Source: Bacteroidales bacterium M7
GTDB taxonomy: Bacteria > Bacteroidota > Bacteroidia > Bacteroidales > Muribaculaceae
NCBI GenBank assembly: GCA_001689515.1
Contig: LUJR01000024.1
Location: 96,572-160,571 of the forward strand
DNA length: 64,000 bases
Reading direction: 5' to 3'
Shown here in pieces: positions 1 through 8,069 of this stretch (its first letter is position 1; each line of letters opens with the position of its first letter). A model generated the notes under the pieces. The model saw only the letters and a program-made list of their open reading frames with translations, was not told the origin of the DNA and ran no database searches. The translations under genes and the position numbers were made by a program.

Positions 1-171
1 GATGGATATCCATCCGGCATATGCGGAAATTACGAGGTTTTCGACGTATTCGGGGTTGCTGACCTGCTCCTCGTCCAGGACGCCCTGCGGCTTGAGGTCG
101 TCAAGGAAGTCGTTGCAGCCGGTGGAGAGGAGGGAGAGAGCGATGGCTGCGGCATATATTGATTTTTTCAT
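1..171 (-). CDS. SusD-like nutrient-binding outer membrane lipoprotein (N-terminal part only)
   Basis: Only the first 57 codons are present; the gene runs off the left edge. The ATG at 171 opens a lipoprotein signal peptide (MKKSIYAAAIALSLLSTGC) with the lipid-accepting cysteine at residue 19, followed by NDFLDD, a typical mature start of SusD/RagB proteins. It lies 11 bp after the stop of the SusC gene on the same strand, which is the standard susC-susD arrangement. Family knowledge: SusD lipoproteins cap the SusC barrel on the cell surface and bind the glycan or peptide substrate. The substrate cannot be judged because the body of the protein is missing. Confidence 0.88.
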   Translation of the reverse strand, partial: MKKSIYAAAIALSLLSTGCNDFLDDLKPQGVLDEEQVSNPEYVENLVISAYAGWISI

Positions 172-182
172 TGCTTTATGTG

Positions 183-3100
183 TTAGAATGTTGCATTAAG
201 TCCGACAGTCACGTTGGTGGGGATGGGGTAACCGTAATTGGGGTTTTCGGGGTCCACACCTGTGAAGTTCTTGCTCTTGATAGTCAGCAGATTCTGTGCG
301 CTGACGTAGAAGCGGAGCTTCTGGAGTTTCAGTTTGGATGACAGTTTGGATGGAACTATGTAGCCAAATTGTATGTTGCGCAGTTTGAGATACGAACCGT
401 TTTCTACATAGAATGTCGATACTCTCTTCTCGTTGTTGATGTCGGAGCGACTGAGCGCGGGGATCGATGAATCGGGATTCTGTGGTGTCCAGGCATCGAG
501 CAGACGCTCTCCCTTGTTAAGGAATCCGATGTTGAGTCCGCTCCAGAGGTCGGTCTCTTTCTTGAGGTCGGATATTACATCCTGACCCTGAGAGCCTTGC
601 CAGAACATCGAGAAGTCGAAGTCCCTGTACTGCAGGTACACGTTGATGCCGTAGGTGAAATCGGGGGTAGGATCGAAAATCCACTGCTGGTCTTTCTCGT
701 CGATTACTCCGTTGCCGTCAAGGTCACGCCAGCGTATGCGTCCTGGGGCTGCGCCTTCCTGGATGGCGTGGTTGTCGACTTCTGCCTGATCGCGGAATAT
801 GCCGTCAGCCACATAGCCTGCCTGTGCGCCGTTGGGGTGTCCGATGACGCTGAACACTCCGTTGCCTCCGAAGGTGCCGTTGGCTGCCACCGTGGCAGGC
901 AGGGCGGTAATTTTGTTGCGGTAGGCTGAGATGTTGCCGGTGACTTCGTAGTGGAGTCCGTAGGAGGTGTCGTTGCGGAAACCTATGTTGAGCTCCACGC
1001 CCTTGTTTTCCACCTCTCCGGCGTTGATCCACTGCGATGAACCTTCACCCATGGCTGCGATTCCAGCCATCTGCACGAGAATGTCAGAGGTCTTCTTGTA
1101 GTAGACATCAAGTGAGCCGAACAGGCGAGAGTTGAGCATGCTCCAGTCCAGACCTGCGTTATACTGGGTAGTGGTCTCCCACTTTATGTCGGGGTTGCCT
1201 ATCTGGTTACGTTTGAAGCCTGACTGGAGTATCGAGCCTCCGTTGGTGCCGGCTATGTCATATGATGTGCCGTAGCTCTGGCCGCCAGATTCGTTGACAC
1301 CGTAGTTAGGCACGTATATGTAGTAACGGGCGAGGTTGCTGATTTCCTGGTTGCCGGTCTGTCCCCATGACAGACGGAGCTTGAGGTCGTTGAGCCATGT
1401 CTGGTCGCGGAGGAACGACTCGTTGTTGATGCGCCATCCGGCAGACACCGAGGGGAATGTAGCCCAGCGGTTGTTTGCACCGAAACGTGATGAGCCGTCA
1501 TAGCGCAGGGTCAGACCGAGAAGATAACGGTTGTCAAAGGCGTAGTTGATTTTTCCGAAGAATGATACGAGAGAGAAGCCGTCGGCAGAGCCGTAAGCCT
1601 GTGCCTGACCTACACCGGCATCGGGCCACATGTAGTCGGGATTGAGCACGGCGAAATCCATCTTGTAACCTGAGAACCAGTTGGCTGACTCGCGGTTAAG
1701 CTCCATGCCGGCGAGGGCATCGGCGTGATGCTTGCCGAAGTCGCGGCTGTAGTTTGCCACGAGATTCCACATCCAGCGCGTCCAGTGCTCCTGTTTGGCT
1801 TCGACTGCATTGGTGGAAGTTGCCATGTTGCCCTCGGTGATGGGGTAGGTGAAGAAACGCTGTTGTTTCTGCGAGTAGTCAAGGCCGAAGGTGGTGCGTA
1901 TATTCAGCCCTTCGAGCGGGTTGAGGTTGACGTATGCATCGCCGAACATTCGCCAGTAGGTATAGCGGTTGTCTTTGTTGCGCACGAGGCGGGCAAGTGG
2001 ATTTTCGCGGTCGGGGTAGCCGCCTACGGGTCCGGCAAACTCTCCGTCGGTGGTGTAGACCGGCAGCGAGGGGTTGGCTTGGAGCACATTCTGGAGGAAA
2101 GCGCCGGGAGCCTGCACTTCGTCGGTGCGGTTAAGTGTGAAGTGTTCTCCTATTGTGAGGATTTTGTTGAAGGGCTTGAACTCGGTATTGATGCGGGCAG
2201 AGAAACGCTCGAAGTCGGTGTATTTGATCACGCCGAGATTCTTGTAATAGCCTAAAGAGAAGAATGCACTCAGCTTGTCAGTGCTTCCGCTGATGGAGAG
2301 GTTGTAGTTCTGGATGAAACCTGTGCGTGTCGTTTCATCATACCAGTCTGTGTCGGCAGCCGGTGTCTTGCATGAGGAGTCAAGGTACTTGTTCATGGAG
2401 ATGGAGTTGAGCACCGGGTATCCGTTGGCATCATATCCCCAGTCGTAACGGTATCCGAGACCGTTGGTGTTGGGGTCTTCGCCTCCGTTGACATATGCCT
2501 GCCACATGGCGCGTCCGTAGCCCTCGGTGTTGAGTACCTTCATCTTATGGGTGTAGAACTGGGCGGCGACCGATGCATCGAGTGTCACTTTCAGTTCCTT
2601 GCCTTTCTTGGTCGTGATGATGATGACACCGTTGGCGGCACGTGAACCGTAGATGGAAGCCGATGCGGCATCCTTGAGCACTTGTATCGATTCGATATCG
2701 TTGGGGTTGAGCTCGTGCATGCCTCCTTTGGTCGGTACGCCGTCAATGATATAGAGGGGGTCGTTGTTGTTGAGTGTTCCGACACCACGGATGCGCACCG
2801 TGGCAGCGCCGCTGGGGTCGCCCGTGGCTGTGATGTTCATGCCTGGCACACGGCCTTGGAGGGCCTTCATGGGGTTGTTCTCGTTTTGTTTTGCCATTTC
2901 ATCCACATTAACCGATGTGATGGCTCCTGTCACATCAACCTTGCGCTGGGTGCTGTAACCGACCACAACGACTTCGTCAAGAACTGCGGTGTCGTCTTCG
3001 AGATCGATGGTCATTTTAGGTTGAGCCATGACGGTTTTGGTCTTGTATCCTATATAGGAAACGATGAGGTTGGCACCTTCGGGCACGGTTATTTCAAAGT

Positions 3101-3278
3101 TGCCGTCGATGTCTGTGGCGACACCGCCAGGTCCTTCGACACCGCAGACCACGCTTGCCCCTATGAGAGGCTCCTGGTCGGAGGCTGAAACAACAGTCCC
3201 ATGCACAGTGATGTTCTGTGCGTGTGCCATGATTGCCATGAGCGATAGCAATAGTCCACTGAGAAATGTTCTTTTCAT
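183..3278 (-). CDS. SusC/RagA-family TonB-dependent outer membrane transporter
   Basis: This 1031-residue protein is normal length for the family. Residues 1-20 are a signal peptide ending AHA. Residues 22-95 form a carboxypeptidase-regulatory-like beta domain, and the SusC signature DEVVVVGYST sits at 101-110, followed by the plug (VRIRGVGTLNNNDPLYIIDG) and a long beta-barrel ending in an aromatic residue (NATF). I start at the ATG at 3278, not an in-frame ATG 35 codons upstream, because the signal peptide begins there and a promoter at 3311-3318 lies just ahead. It acts in the outer membrane, importing a substrate using TonB energy together with the SusD protein encoded downstream. The substrate is unknown, and no glycoside hydrolase is visible nearby. 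Confidence 0.95.
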   Translation of the reverse strand: MKRTFLSGLLLSLMAIMAHAQNITVHGTVVSASDQEPLIGASVVCGVEGPGGVATDIDGNFEITVPEGANLIVSYIGYKTKTVMAQPKMTIDLEDDTAVLDEVVVVGYSTQRKVDVTGAITSVNVDEMAKQNENNPMKALQGRVPGMNITATGDPSGAATVRIRGVGTLNNNDPLYIIDGVPTKGGMHELNPNDIESIQVLKDAASASIYGSRAANGVIIITTKKGKELKVTLDASVAAQFYTHKMKVLNTEGYGRAMWQAYVNGGEDPNTNGLGYRYDWGYDANGYPVLNSISMNKYLDSSCKTPAADTDWYDETTRTGFIQNYNLSISGSTDKLSAFFSLGYYKNLGVIKYTDFERFSARINTEFKPFNKILTIGEHFTLNRTDEVQAPGAFLQNVLQANPSLPVYTTDGEFAGPVGGYPDRENPLARLVRNKDNRYTYWRMFGDAYVNLNPLEGLNIRTTFGLDYSQKQQRFFTYPITEGNMATSTNAVEAKQEHWTRWMWNLVANYSRDFGKHHADALAGMELNRESANWFSGYKMDFAVLNPDYMWPDAGVGQAQAYGSADGFSLVSFFGKINYAFDNRYLLGLTLRYDGSSRFGANNRWATFPSVSAGWRINNESFLRDQTWLNDLKLRLSWGQTGNQEISNLARYYIYVPNYGVNESGGQSYGTSYDIAGTNGGSILQSGFKRNQIGNPDIKWETTTQYNAGLDWSMLNSRLFGSLDVYYKKTSDILVQMAGIAAMGEGSSQWINAGEVENKGVELNIGFRNDTSYGLHYEVTGNISAYRNKITALPATVAANGTFGGNGVFSVIGHPNGAQAGYVADGIFRDQAEVDNHAIQEGAAPGRIRWRDLDGNGVIDEKDQQWIFDPTPDFTYGINVYLQYRDFDFSMFWQGSQGQDVISDLKKETDLWSGLNIGFLNKGERLLDAWTPQNPDSSIPALSRSDINNEKRVSTFYVENGSYLKLRNIQFGYIVPSKLSSKLKLQKLRFYVSAQNLLTIKSKNFTGVDPENPNYGYPIPTNVTVGLNATF

Positions 3279-3310
3279 GTTATTGAGATTTTTTGTGAGA
3301 ATATCTGCGG

Positions 3311-3318
3311 CAAAATTA
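3311..3318 (-). promoter_or_regulatory. Putative -7 promoter element of the susC-susD operon
   Basis: On the minus strand this reads TAATTTTG, an exact match to the Bacteroidetes TAnnTTTG element. It places a transcription start about 25-30 bases ahead of the susC ATG at 3278. No clear TTTG -33 element is visible, which fits a promoter that needs an activator. Confidence 0.55.
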
Positions 3319-3382
3319 ACACTCTGTATATGTGGCACCATATAATTGATGGTGTGATGAGTATAAAAATTGGCGCGATGCA

Positions 3383-3415
3383 CGTTTTTTGATACTCAAT
3401 AACCGTTTTTTGATA
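3383..3415. promoter_or_regulatory. Tandem 12-bp direct repeats upstream of susC (possible activator site)
   Basis: CGTTTTTTGATA occurs at 3383-3394 and again at 3404-3415, exactly 21 bp apart, or two helical turns. The pair sits 65-105 bp upstream of the proposed susC -7 element. Two same-face direct repeats are what a dimeric activator, such as a hybrid two-component regulator, would need. The regulator identity is inference. Confidence 0.4.
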
Positions 3416-3424
3416 AGAAAAAGC

Positions 3425-3460
3425 GAGCTGCCCCGATACGCGACTGTATCGGGGCAGCTC
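3425..3460 (-). terminator. Intrinsic terminator of the BspA-like gene pair
   Basis: A perfect 15-bp stem (GAGCTGCCCCGATAC and its complement) with a 6-base loop is followed on the minus strand by GCTTTTTCTTATC, a U-rich tail. It lies 36 bp beyond the stop codon at 3497 and separates the BspA-like genes from the susC promoter. Confidence 0.85.
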
Positions 3461-3496
3461 CTGGTTGCTATGAAAAAGTTAATCTGTGGAGGCGGG

Positions 3497-4861
3497 TCAG
3501 CGGATGGCTATCTTCTCGCTCTTGCCGTCGTGGCGGCGGATATATATGCCGGGTGTGAGTGCGTCGGCATCGACGCGCATGCCCTGCAGGTTGTAGTATT
3601 CCACTGGACGCGAAGCATCGTAGTTGTCAACGGGGATGTCGTCAGTGGCACCGATGCCATATTTGCCCCAGTTGAATGCTCTCCAGTAGTCAGCCCGGGA
3701 GAACATAGGCGCGAGTTCGGGGCGGACGTTGACATCGGCATTCTTGAATGTCTCCTCAGTGAAGGTGAGGAGATTGTTGATTTCGGGGGGGACAGCTGTG
3801 TAGCAGTCGATGCGGCGGAGGTTGGGGCTGTTTTCAAAAGCGCTGACTCCGATTTTCATCACCGTGGTAGGGATGATGACGGAGGTGAACTTGGGGCAGT
3901 CGGAGAAGATTCCCTGGCTGATGAATATCATTCCCTCTTTGAGGATTTCGGGACCTGCCGAGGTGATGCCGGTGCGGTTGAACGCATAGGACTCGATGGT
4001 GCGCAGGACGTTGCTGTTGATCTTGAATGTCTGGAGGTTGTCCATGCCGTTGGAGAATGCGTTGTGTCCGATGGTGGTTATGGGGGCGTTGCAGGTAAAC
4101 CGCAGGATGCTTTCACATCCCGTAAAACAGTGTTCGGGGATTTCGGTGAAAGTGCCGTTGAGTGTCACATCGGTCAGGGCTGTGCAGTCGTAAAATGCAT
4201 TGAAATAGATGGCATTAAGGCGCTTTGGCGTTGTAAGGGTGGTGATTTTTGTCTTGTTGAAAGCCCAGGTGCCGATTCCCAAACTGTTGGTACCTTCGGC
4301 AAATGAGATGCTTTTGAGATCAGACTTGTCGAAGGCACTTGCACCGATGACGGTGCATGATGCCGGTATGACAGCCGACTCTAACCCTGACTTCATGAAG
4401 GCAAAGGGGTGTATGATCTGGACGCTCGTGGGTATGTTGCAGTTTTTGAGGGTCGACATGCACAGGAAAGCACGTTCGCCGATTTCGGTGATGGTGTTTG
4501 GCAGCTCGATGCGCTGGAACTTGCAGGCGTTTTTGTCGTTGGGCAGCGGGTCGAAGCCGTCAGGGATGTGGGAGAAGGCTCCGGTGCCGATGTACTTGAC
4601 GGTGTATTTGACCTTGTCGACCGTGATGGTCTGAGGAATGACGCATGATTTGCGCTTTTTGTCAGATGTGGAGGTATCGTCGACGCGGCGCACACGGGCT
4701 ACCTTATCGGTCTTGTTGAGGGCGTATGTTACCTGGATGGCTTTGCTCTCGCCCACGGTGGTGAAGCCGTTGAGGGTGACTTCGGCAGCTTGTGAGGTCA
4801 AGCCGACCATGATGGCGGCGCATGCGAGCGATGCGCGACGGAGTAGTGTAGAGAGATTCAT
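3497..4861 (-). CDS. BspA-like leucine-rich repeat surface protein (downstream paralogue)
   Basis: The 454-residue product has a signal peptide (cleavage after SQA, residue 25), then LRR_5/BspA-type repeats of the kind 'IGTGAFSH', 'ITEIGERAF', 'VIGASAFDKSDLKSI', and a C-terminal tail of about 30 residues containing EYYNLQGMRV and PGIYIRR. That tail resembles the short C-terminal domains on secreted Bacteroidales proteins. BspA-type repeats are known in surface and secreted adhesins. The gene is a tandem paralogue of the gene at 4898-6256: the first 95 and last 45 residues are nearly identical while the repeat core differs. The ligand is unknown. Confidence 0.85.
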   Translation of the reverse strand: MNLSTLLRRASLACAAIMVGLTSQAAEVTLNGFTTVGESKAIQVTYALNKTDKVARVRRVDDTSTSDKKRKSCVIPQTITVDKVKYTVKYIGTGAFSHIPDGFDPLPNDKNACKFQRIELPNTITEIGERAFLCMSTLKNCNIPTSVQIIHPFAFMKSGLESAVIPASCTVIGASAFDKSDLKSISFAEGTNSLGIGTWAFNKTKITTLTTPKRLNAIYFNAFYDCTALTDVTLNGTFTEIPEHCFTGCESILRFTCNAPITTIGHNAFSNGMDNLQTFKINSNVLRTIESYAFNRTGITSAGPEILKEGMIFISQGIFSDCPKFTSVIIPTTVMKIGVSAFENSPNLRRIDCYTAVPPEINNLLTFTEETFKNADVNVRPELAPMFSRADYWRAFNWGKYGIGATDDIPVDNYDASRPVEYYNLQGMRVDADALTPGIYIRRHDGKSEKIAIR

Positions 4862-4878
4862 AGTGTGATTGAATTGTT

Positions 4879-4890
4879 TGTAGGGACATG
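4879..4890 (+). repeat. Truncated REP half-element between the BspA paralogues
   Basis: TGTAGGGACATG matches the first 12 bases of the window's palindromic REP family and then stops, running into the end of the upstream paralogue. It begins 18 bp from the start codon at 4861, the same offset as the intact REP upstream of the start codon at 6256. This suggests it was copied with the gene. Confidence 0.7.
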
Positions 4891-4897
4891 TGTTGAT

Positions 4898-6256
4898 TCA
4901 GCGGATGGCTATCTTCTCGCTCTTACCGCCGTGGCGGCGGATATAGATGCCGGGAGTGAGGGCGTCGGCGTCGACACGCATGCCTTGTAGGTTGTAGTAT
5001 TCCACGGGTTGTGAGGCATCGAGGTTGTCGATGGGGATGTCATCAACGGCGAGGTCGCCATATTTGCTCCAGTTAAACTGGTACCAGCCACCGCTTTTAG
5101 CAAATATATGGGCGAGTTCAGGTTTGACGTTGACATCGCAGGTGTTGTAGACCACCTGGTCAAAGGCCTGCCGGTCTAAGTCCGGCACTCCCCACGGGAT
5201 GTAGCAGTCAATGCGCCGTATGTTGGGGCATTCGGTGAATGCATGCCACTCTATCTTCTTGATTGTGGTGGGGAAGATGACGGTGGTGAGCTTCGAGCTG
5301 CCCTCGAAACATCCGCCGCCGATAGATATGAGGCCCTCCGGGAGTACGTCAGGTCCGATAGAGGTGAGACCTGAGCGTGTGAATGCAAAACCCTGTATCT
5401 CCTTCAGGTTTTTGGTGTTGATTTTAAAACTCTGCAATTTGGGAAGGTTTTGGAAAGCGGCCCCCTCTATGGTGACTATCGGGGCGTTGATGGTCACGCG
5501 CTGGAGGTTGTCGCAACTTAAAAAGCATCCATCGGGTATGACTGTCAGAGAGCCGTTGAGGACGAGGTCGGTCATGCCGCAGAAGTGGAATGCCTCTTGC
5601 CACAGCCCTTTCAGTCGCTGTGGTGTTACCAATGTGGTTATAGGATTGCTTTGGAAAGCCCATGCCCCTATTTCCAGCGGACTGGTCCCTTCGGCAAATG
5701 TGAGATCCTTGATTTCTGCCCCGTAGAAAGCTCCGGCTCCGATGGCGGTGCATGATGCCGGGATGTGGGCTTTTTCTATTTTTGTGAAGCGGAATGCGTA
5801 GGGATAGATTTTCTGAATGCTGGCGGGGATGTTGCAGTATTGGAGTTTGCCCATCCTGTCAAATGCATATTCACCTATCTCGGTGATGGTGTTGGGCAGC
5901 TCGACGCGCTGGAAGAAGCATTGGTTCGGGTCGTCGCCCGATGGATATTCGCCGTCGACGATGTGTGAGAAAGCTCCTTTGCCGATGTATTTGACGGTGT
6001 ACTTGACCTTGTCGACAGTTATGGTCTGGGGTATGACGCATGATTTGCGCTTCTTGTCGAGATCGGAAGTGTCATTGACGCGTCGCACACGAGCCACTTT
6101 TTCGGTCTTGTTGAGGGCATAAGTTACTTTGAGGGCTTTGCTCTCGCCTACGGTGGTGAAGCCGTTGAGGGTGACTTCGGCAGCTTGTGAGGTCAAGCCT
6201 ACCATGATGGCGGCGCATGCGAGCGATGCGCGGCACAGGAGTGTAGAGAGATTCAT
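4898..6256 (-). CDS. BspA-like leucine-rich repeat surface protein (upstream paralogue)
   Basis: The 452-residue product has a signal peptide (MNLSTLLCRASLACAAIMVG, cleavage after SQA) and successive BspA/LRR_5 repeats (IGKGAFSH, ITEIGEYAF, AIGAGAFYG, IEGAAFQNL). Its C-terminus is the same NLQGMRV...PGIYIRR tail as the neighbour. I start at 6256 because an upstream in-frame ATG would translate a REP element as protein. The 36-bp gap to the next gene has no terminator, so both are probably co-transcribed. It is likely exported to the cell surface, with adhesion or binding as the family role; the partner is unknown. Confidence 0.86.
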   Translation of the reverse strand: MNLSTLLCRASLACAAIMVGLTSQAAEVTLNGFTTVGESKALKVTYALNKTEKVARVRRVNDTSDLDKKRKSCVIPQTITVDKVKYTVKYIGKGAFSHIVDGEYPSGDDPNQCFFQRVELPNTITEIGEYAFDRMGKLQYCNIPASIQKIYPYAFRFTKIEKAHIPASCTAIGAGAFYGAEIKDLTFAEGTSPLEIGAWAFQSNPITTLVTPQRLKGLWQEAFHFCGMTDLVLNGSLTVIPDGCFLSCDNLQRVTINAPIVTIEGAAFQNLPKLQSFKINTKNLKEIQGFAFTRSGLTSIGPDVLPEGLISIGGGCFEGSSKLTTVIFPTTIKKIEWHAFTECPNIRRIDCYIPWGVPDLDRQAFDQVVYNTCDVNVKPELAHIFAKSGGWYQFNWSKYGDLAVDDIPIDNLDASQPVEYYNLQGMRVDADALTPGIYIRRHGGKSEKIAIR

Positions 6257-6273
6257 ATTATGTAGATGAGTTT

Positions 6274-6361
6274 TGTAGGGACATGCCGTGGCATGTCCGC
6301 GTTGCAAAGGTGGATTTCGCTTATGGATGCGGACAGCTGTGTGCCACGGCATGTCCCTACA
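6274..6361. repeat. REP inverted pair (BIME) 1
   Basis: The left arm, 6274-6300, begins TGTAGGGACATGCC, continues GTGGCATGTCCGC, and is itself a hairpin. The right arm, 6329-6361, is its reverse complement except for a 6-bp insertion (GCTGTG) in the outer half. The spacer is 28 bp. The pair lies in the gap between the BspA-like gene and the lipoprotein gene, so it is in the leader of the former. Confidence 0.9.
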
Positions 6362-6370
6362 GGATGATGT

Positions 6371-7144
6371 TTACAGCTCGGAAGCATCGAATTTGACTTC
6401 GGCTACCTTGCCTGAGGGTACGCCGATGTAGCGGTAGAGGATGCCGTAGTTAGCATCTTTGCATGCCTGGACGATGGCTTTAATGTCCTTGGCGTTGCTG
6501 TGGATCGACTCTTCGGTCGACTGGCGCAGCTCAGCCATGTTCTCGTTGAGGTTGTCGATGATTTCGGGGTTGCGCTTCTCGTTCATCTCGAATGTGTAGA
6601 CCACATAGCCATTCTGGGCATCGATGCTTGACATGGTGGTCTCGCTGTCGATGCGCTGGGGAGTCTGGAGCTTGGCTATGGTGATCTGTGACTTCAGTTT
6701 TGCCTCGGGGTTGTCGTTGATTTTGCCGTCGATGATGTCTTTTAGGTCATCGGGGGTGAATGTGACGGTCACTTCGGCAGCCTTGGGACCTTTGGTATAA
6801 TAGCGCACGGCGAGCGAAGCCTTGTCCTCAATAAGCTTGTCGGTAAACACCTTGTTCTTGCCCTGATTGAGGAGGTTTGGGAGCATGGGCGCTATGGCAG
6901 CTTTCATTTCGTCCTCGTGGCCTTCGAGAGCTTTGAGATTGAAGCTGCGGTTGAGCACGAGGCACTGGTAGGTGAGCGTGTTGTCGGCGAAGTCGATTGA
7001 CTTGATCTGTCCTACGCCTGGCACCGTTACGGGCATGTGCTTGTTGGTTTCGGCTACGAACTGCTCGAGTGAGGGACCGCTGCTGCATGATACAGCCATG
7101 ACAGCCACGATGGCTGCAAAGAGTTTGCAAACGATAGATTTCAT
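6371..7144 (-). CDS. Hypothetical lipoprotein, 257 residues
   Basis: The ATG at 7144 opens a lipoprotein signal with lipobox AVSC (cysteine 20). The mature part is soluble-looking, mixed alpha/beta, without transmembrane segments, and ends VPSGKVAEVKFDASEL. I do not recognise a named catalytic family; similar small lipoproteins of unknown role are common in Bacteroidales. An in-frame ORF extends upstream to 7351, but that part would translate a promoter, a hairpin and a REP, so I reject it. A TAAATTTG promoter sits at 7231-7238. It is probably membrane-anchored in the periplasm or outer membrane. Confidence 0.8.
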   Translation of the reverse strand: MKSIVCKLFAAIVAVMAVSCSSGPSLEQFVAETNKHMPVTVPGVGQIKSIDFADNTLTYQCLVLNRSFNLKALEGHEDEMKAAIAPMLPNLLNQGKNKVFTDKLIEDKASLAVRYYTKGPKAAEVTVTFTPDDLKDIIDGKINDNPEAKLKSQITIAKLQTPQRIDSETTMSSIDAQNGYVVYTFEMNEKRNPEIIDNLNENMAELRQSTEESIHSNAKDIKAIVQACKDANYGILYRYIGVPSGKVAEVKFDASEL

Positions 7145-7230
7145 CTTGTTTAGTGTGTGGTAATTAAGTTTGATGATGAATATGATGTGTGTATAAAAAT
7201 TTTGTCCTGACGTGCGTATCAATATCAATG

Positions 7231-7238
7231 CAAATTTA
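7231..7238 (-). promoter_or_regulatory. Putative -7 promoter of the 257-residue lipoprotein gene
   Basis: The minus strand reads TAAATTTG, matching TAnnTTTG, about 87 bp upstream of the ATG at 7144. It directly follows the hairpin at 7243-7292. Confidence 0.5.
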
Positions 7239-7242
7239 CGCA

Positions 7243-7292
7243 CTTTGTCCCCCTTAATGCCGCCTTCAGAGGGGTAATTAAGGGGGACAAAG
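7243..7292 (-). terminator. Hairpin between the DUF308 gene and the lipoprotein promoter
   Basis: CTTTGTCCCCCTTAAT at 7243-7258 and its exact complement at 7277-7292 form a 16-bp stem with an 18-base loop. It lies 66 bp past the stop of the DUF308 gene. There is no strong U-tract, so a terminator or transcript-end stabiliser is inferred from position. Confidence 0.5.
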
Positions 7293-7312
7293 CGTATTTG
7301 GAGCCAGTCATT

Positions 7313-7339
7313 TGTAGGGACATGCCACGGCATGTCCGC
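7313..7339 (+). repeat. Single REP element
   Basis: It begins TGTAGGGACATGCC with central AC and ends GGCATGTCCGC. It is a single copy with no inverted partner within 100 bp, and lies 19 bp past the stop of the DUF308 gene. Confidence 0.88.
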
Positions 7340-7357
7340 ATCTCGCCGCATAGAGAC

Positions 7358-7888
7358 TCACACCGTGGCAAGCTCCACGAGGCGGTTGAGACCCGAGGCT
7401 GCCATGGCTATGCCTGTGACGAGGACTATGGTGGCGTTGATGGTGCCGAGGGATGATGTCAGCAGCACTATCGCCACGACTATCATGCCGACCGGGACGA
7501 TGTAGAACCAGAACGGCGGACGTGCCGGACGGCTGGCGCGTATCATCAGCACCACATCCACTATGGCAAGGAACACGAGCAATGCTGCGAAAAGATACAC
7601 TATGAACGCGGCGAAGAAGTCGGGCATGCACACTATCCATATGCCGAGGAGTCCGCTGATGATGCTGACGGCGATGGACGAACTGTCGTTAGCCTCGCGG
7701 ATGTCAGAGCCTGTGCGACGGCGGCGCATCAATATCCATATGAGGTTAAAGACTGCCGGAATCAGCAGGGCGCAGCCGATGAGGATTACTATCCATCGGA
7801 TGACATCGATTTGCGAGTGCATCACTATCAGGGCTATGCCCACGATGAGGATGATTATGGGAGTCAGCAGGTAAGATTTCTTATCCAT
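7358..7888 (-). CDS. DUF308 (HdeD-like) inner membrane protein
   Basis: The 176-residue protein is composed almost entirely of six hydrophobic segments in three pairs (for example LLTPIIILIVGIALIV and WIVILIGCALLIPAVFNLIW), with short charged loops such as LMRRRRTGSD. This pattern and length match the DUF308/HdeD group. HdeD of enterobacteria is linked to acid resistance, but the role in Bacteroidales is not established. It stands alone, with its own leader containing an inverted repeat (7922-7953). No catalytic residues are evident. Confidence 0.75.
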   Translation of the reverse strand: MDKKSYLLTPIIILIVGIALIVMHSQIDVIRWIVILIGCALLIPAVFNLIWILMRRRRTGSDIREANDSSSIAVSIISGLLGIWIVCMPDFFAAFIVYLFAALLVFLAIVDVVLMIRASRPARPPFWFYIVPVGMIVVAIVLLTSSLGTINATIVLVTGIAMAASGLNRLVELATV

Positions 7889-7921
7889 GATTAAGTTTGA
7901 AAAAGTAGGGTTATGTGTGAA

Positions 7922-7953
7922 ACGTAATATCTTATTGTGTATAGATATTACGT
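7922..7953. promoter_or_regulatory. Inverted repeat upstream of the DUF308 gene
   Basis: ACGTAATATCT at 7922-7932 and its exact complement at 7943-7953 flank a 10-base loop, starting 34 bp ahead of the ATG at 7888. It could be an operator for a dimeric regulator or a leader hairpin. Confidence 0.3.
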
Positions 7954-8018
7954 CCAGACAGCCTCACTTGTTCACTCCGAGTCATTGGATGGGGCAAGCG
8001 CAGGGGTGCTGTTCCCAA

Positions 8019-8054
8019 TGACCTTAAGGACACTAAGGACACTAAGGACGTTAA
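8019..8054. repeat. Short 9-bp tandem repeat
   Basis: Units are TGACCTTAA, GGACACTAA, GGACACTAA and GGACGTTAA in a row, in the gap between tsaB (stop at 8070) and the DUF308 leader. No coding potential is seen. Confidence 0.75.
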
Positions 8055-8069
8055 AGACTTAGGCTGGGG

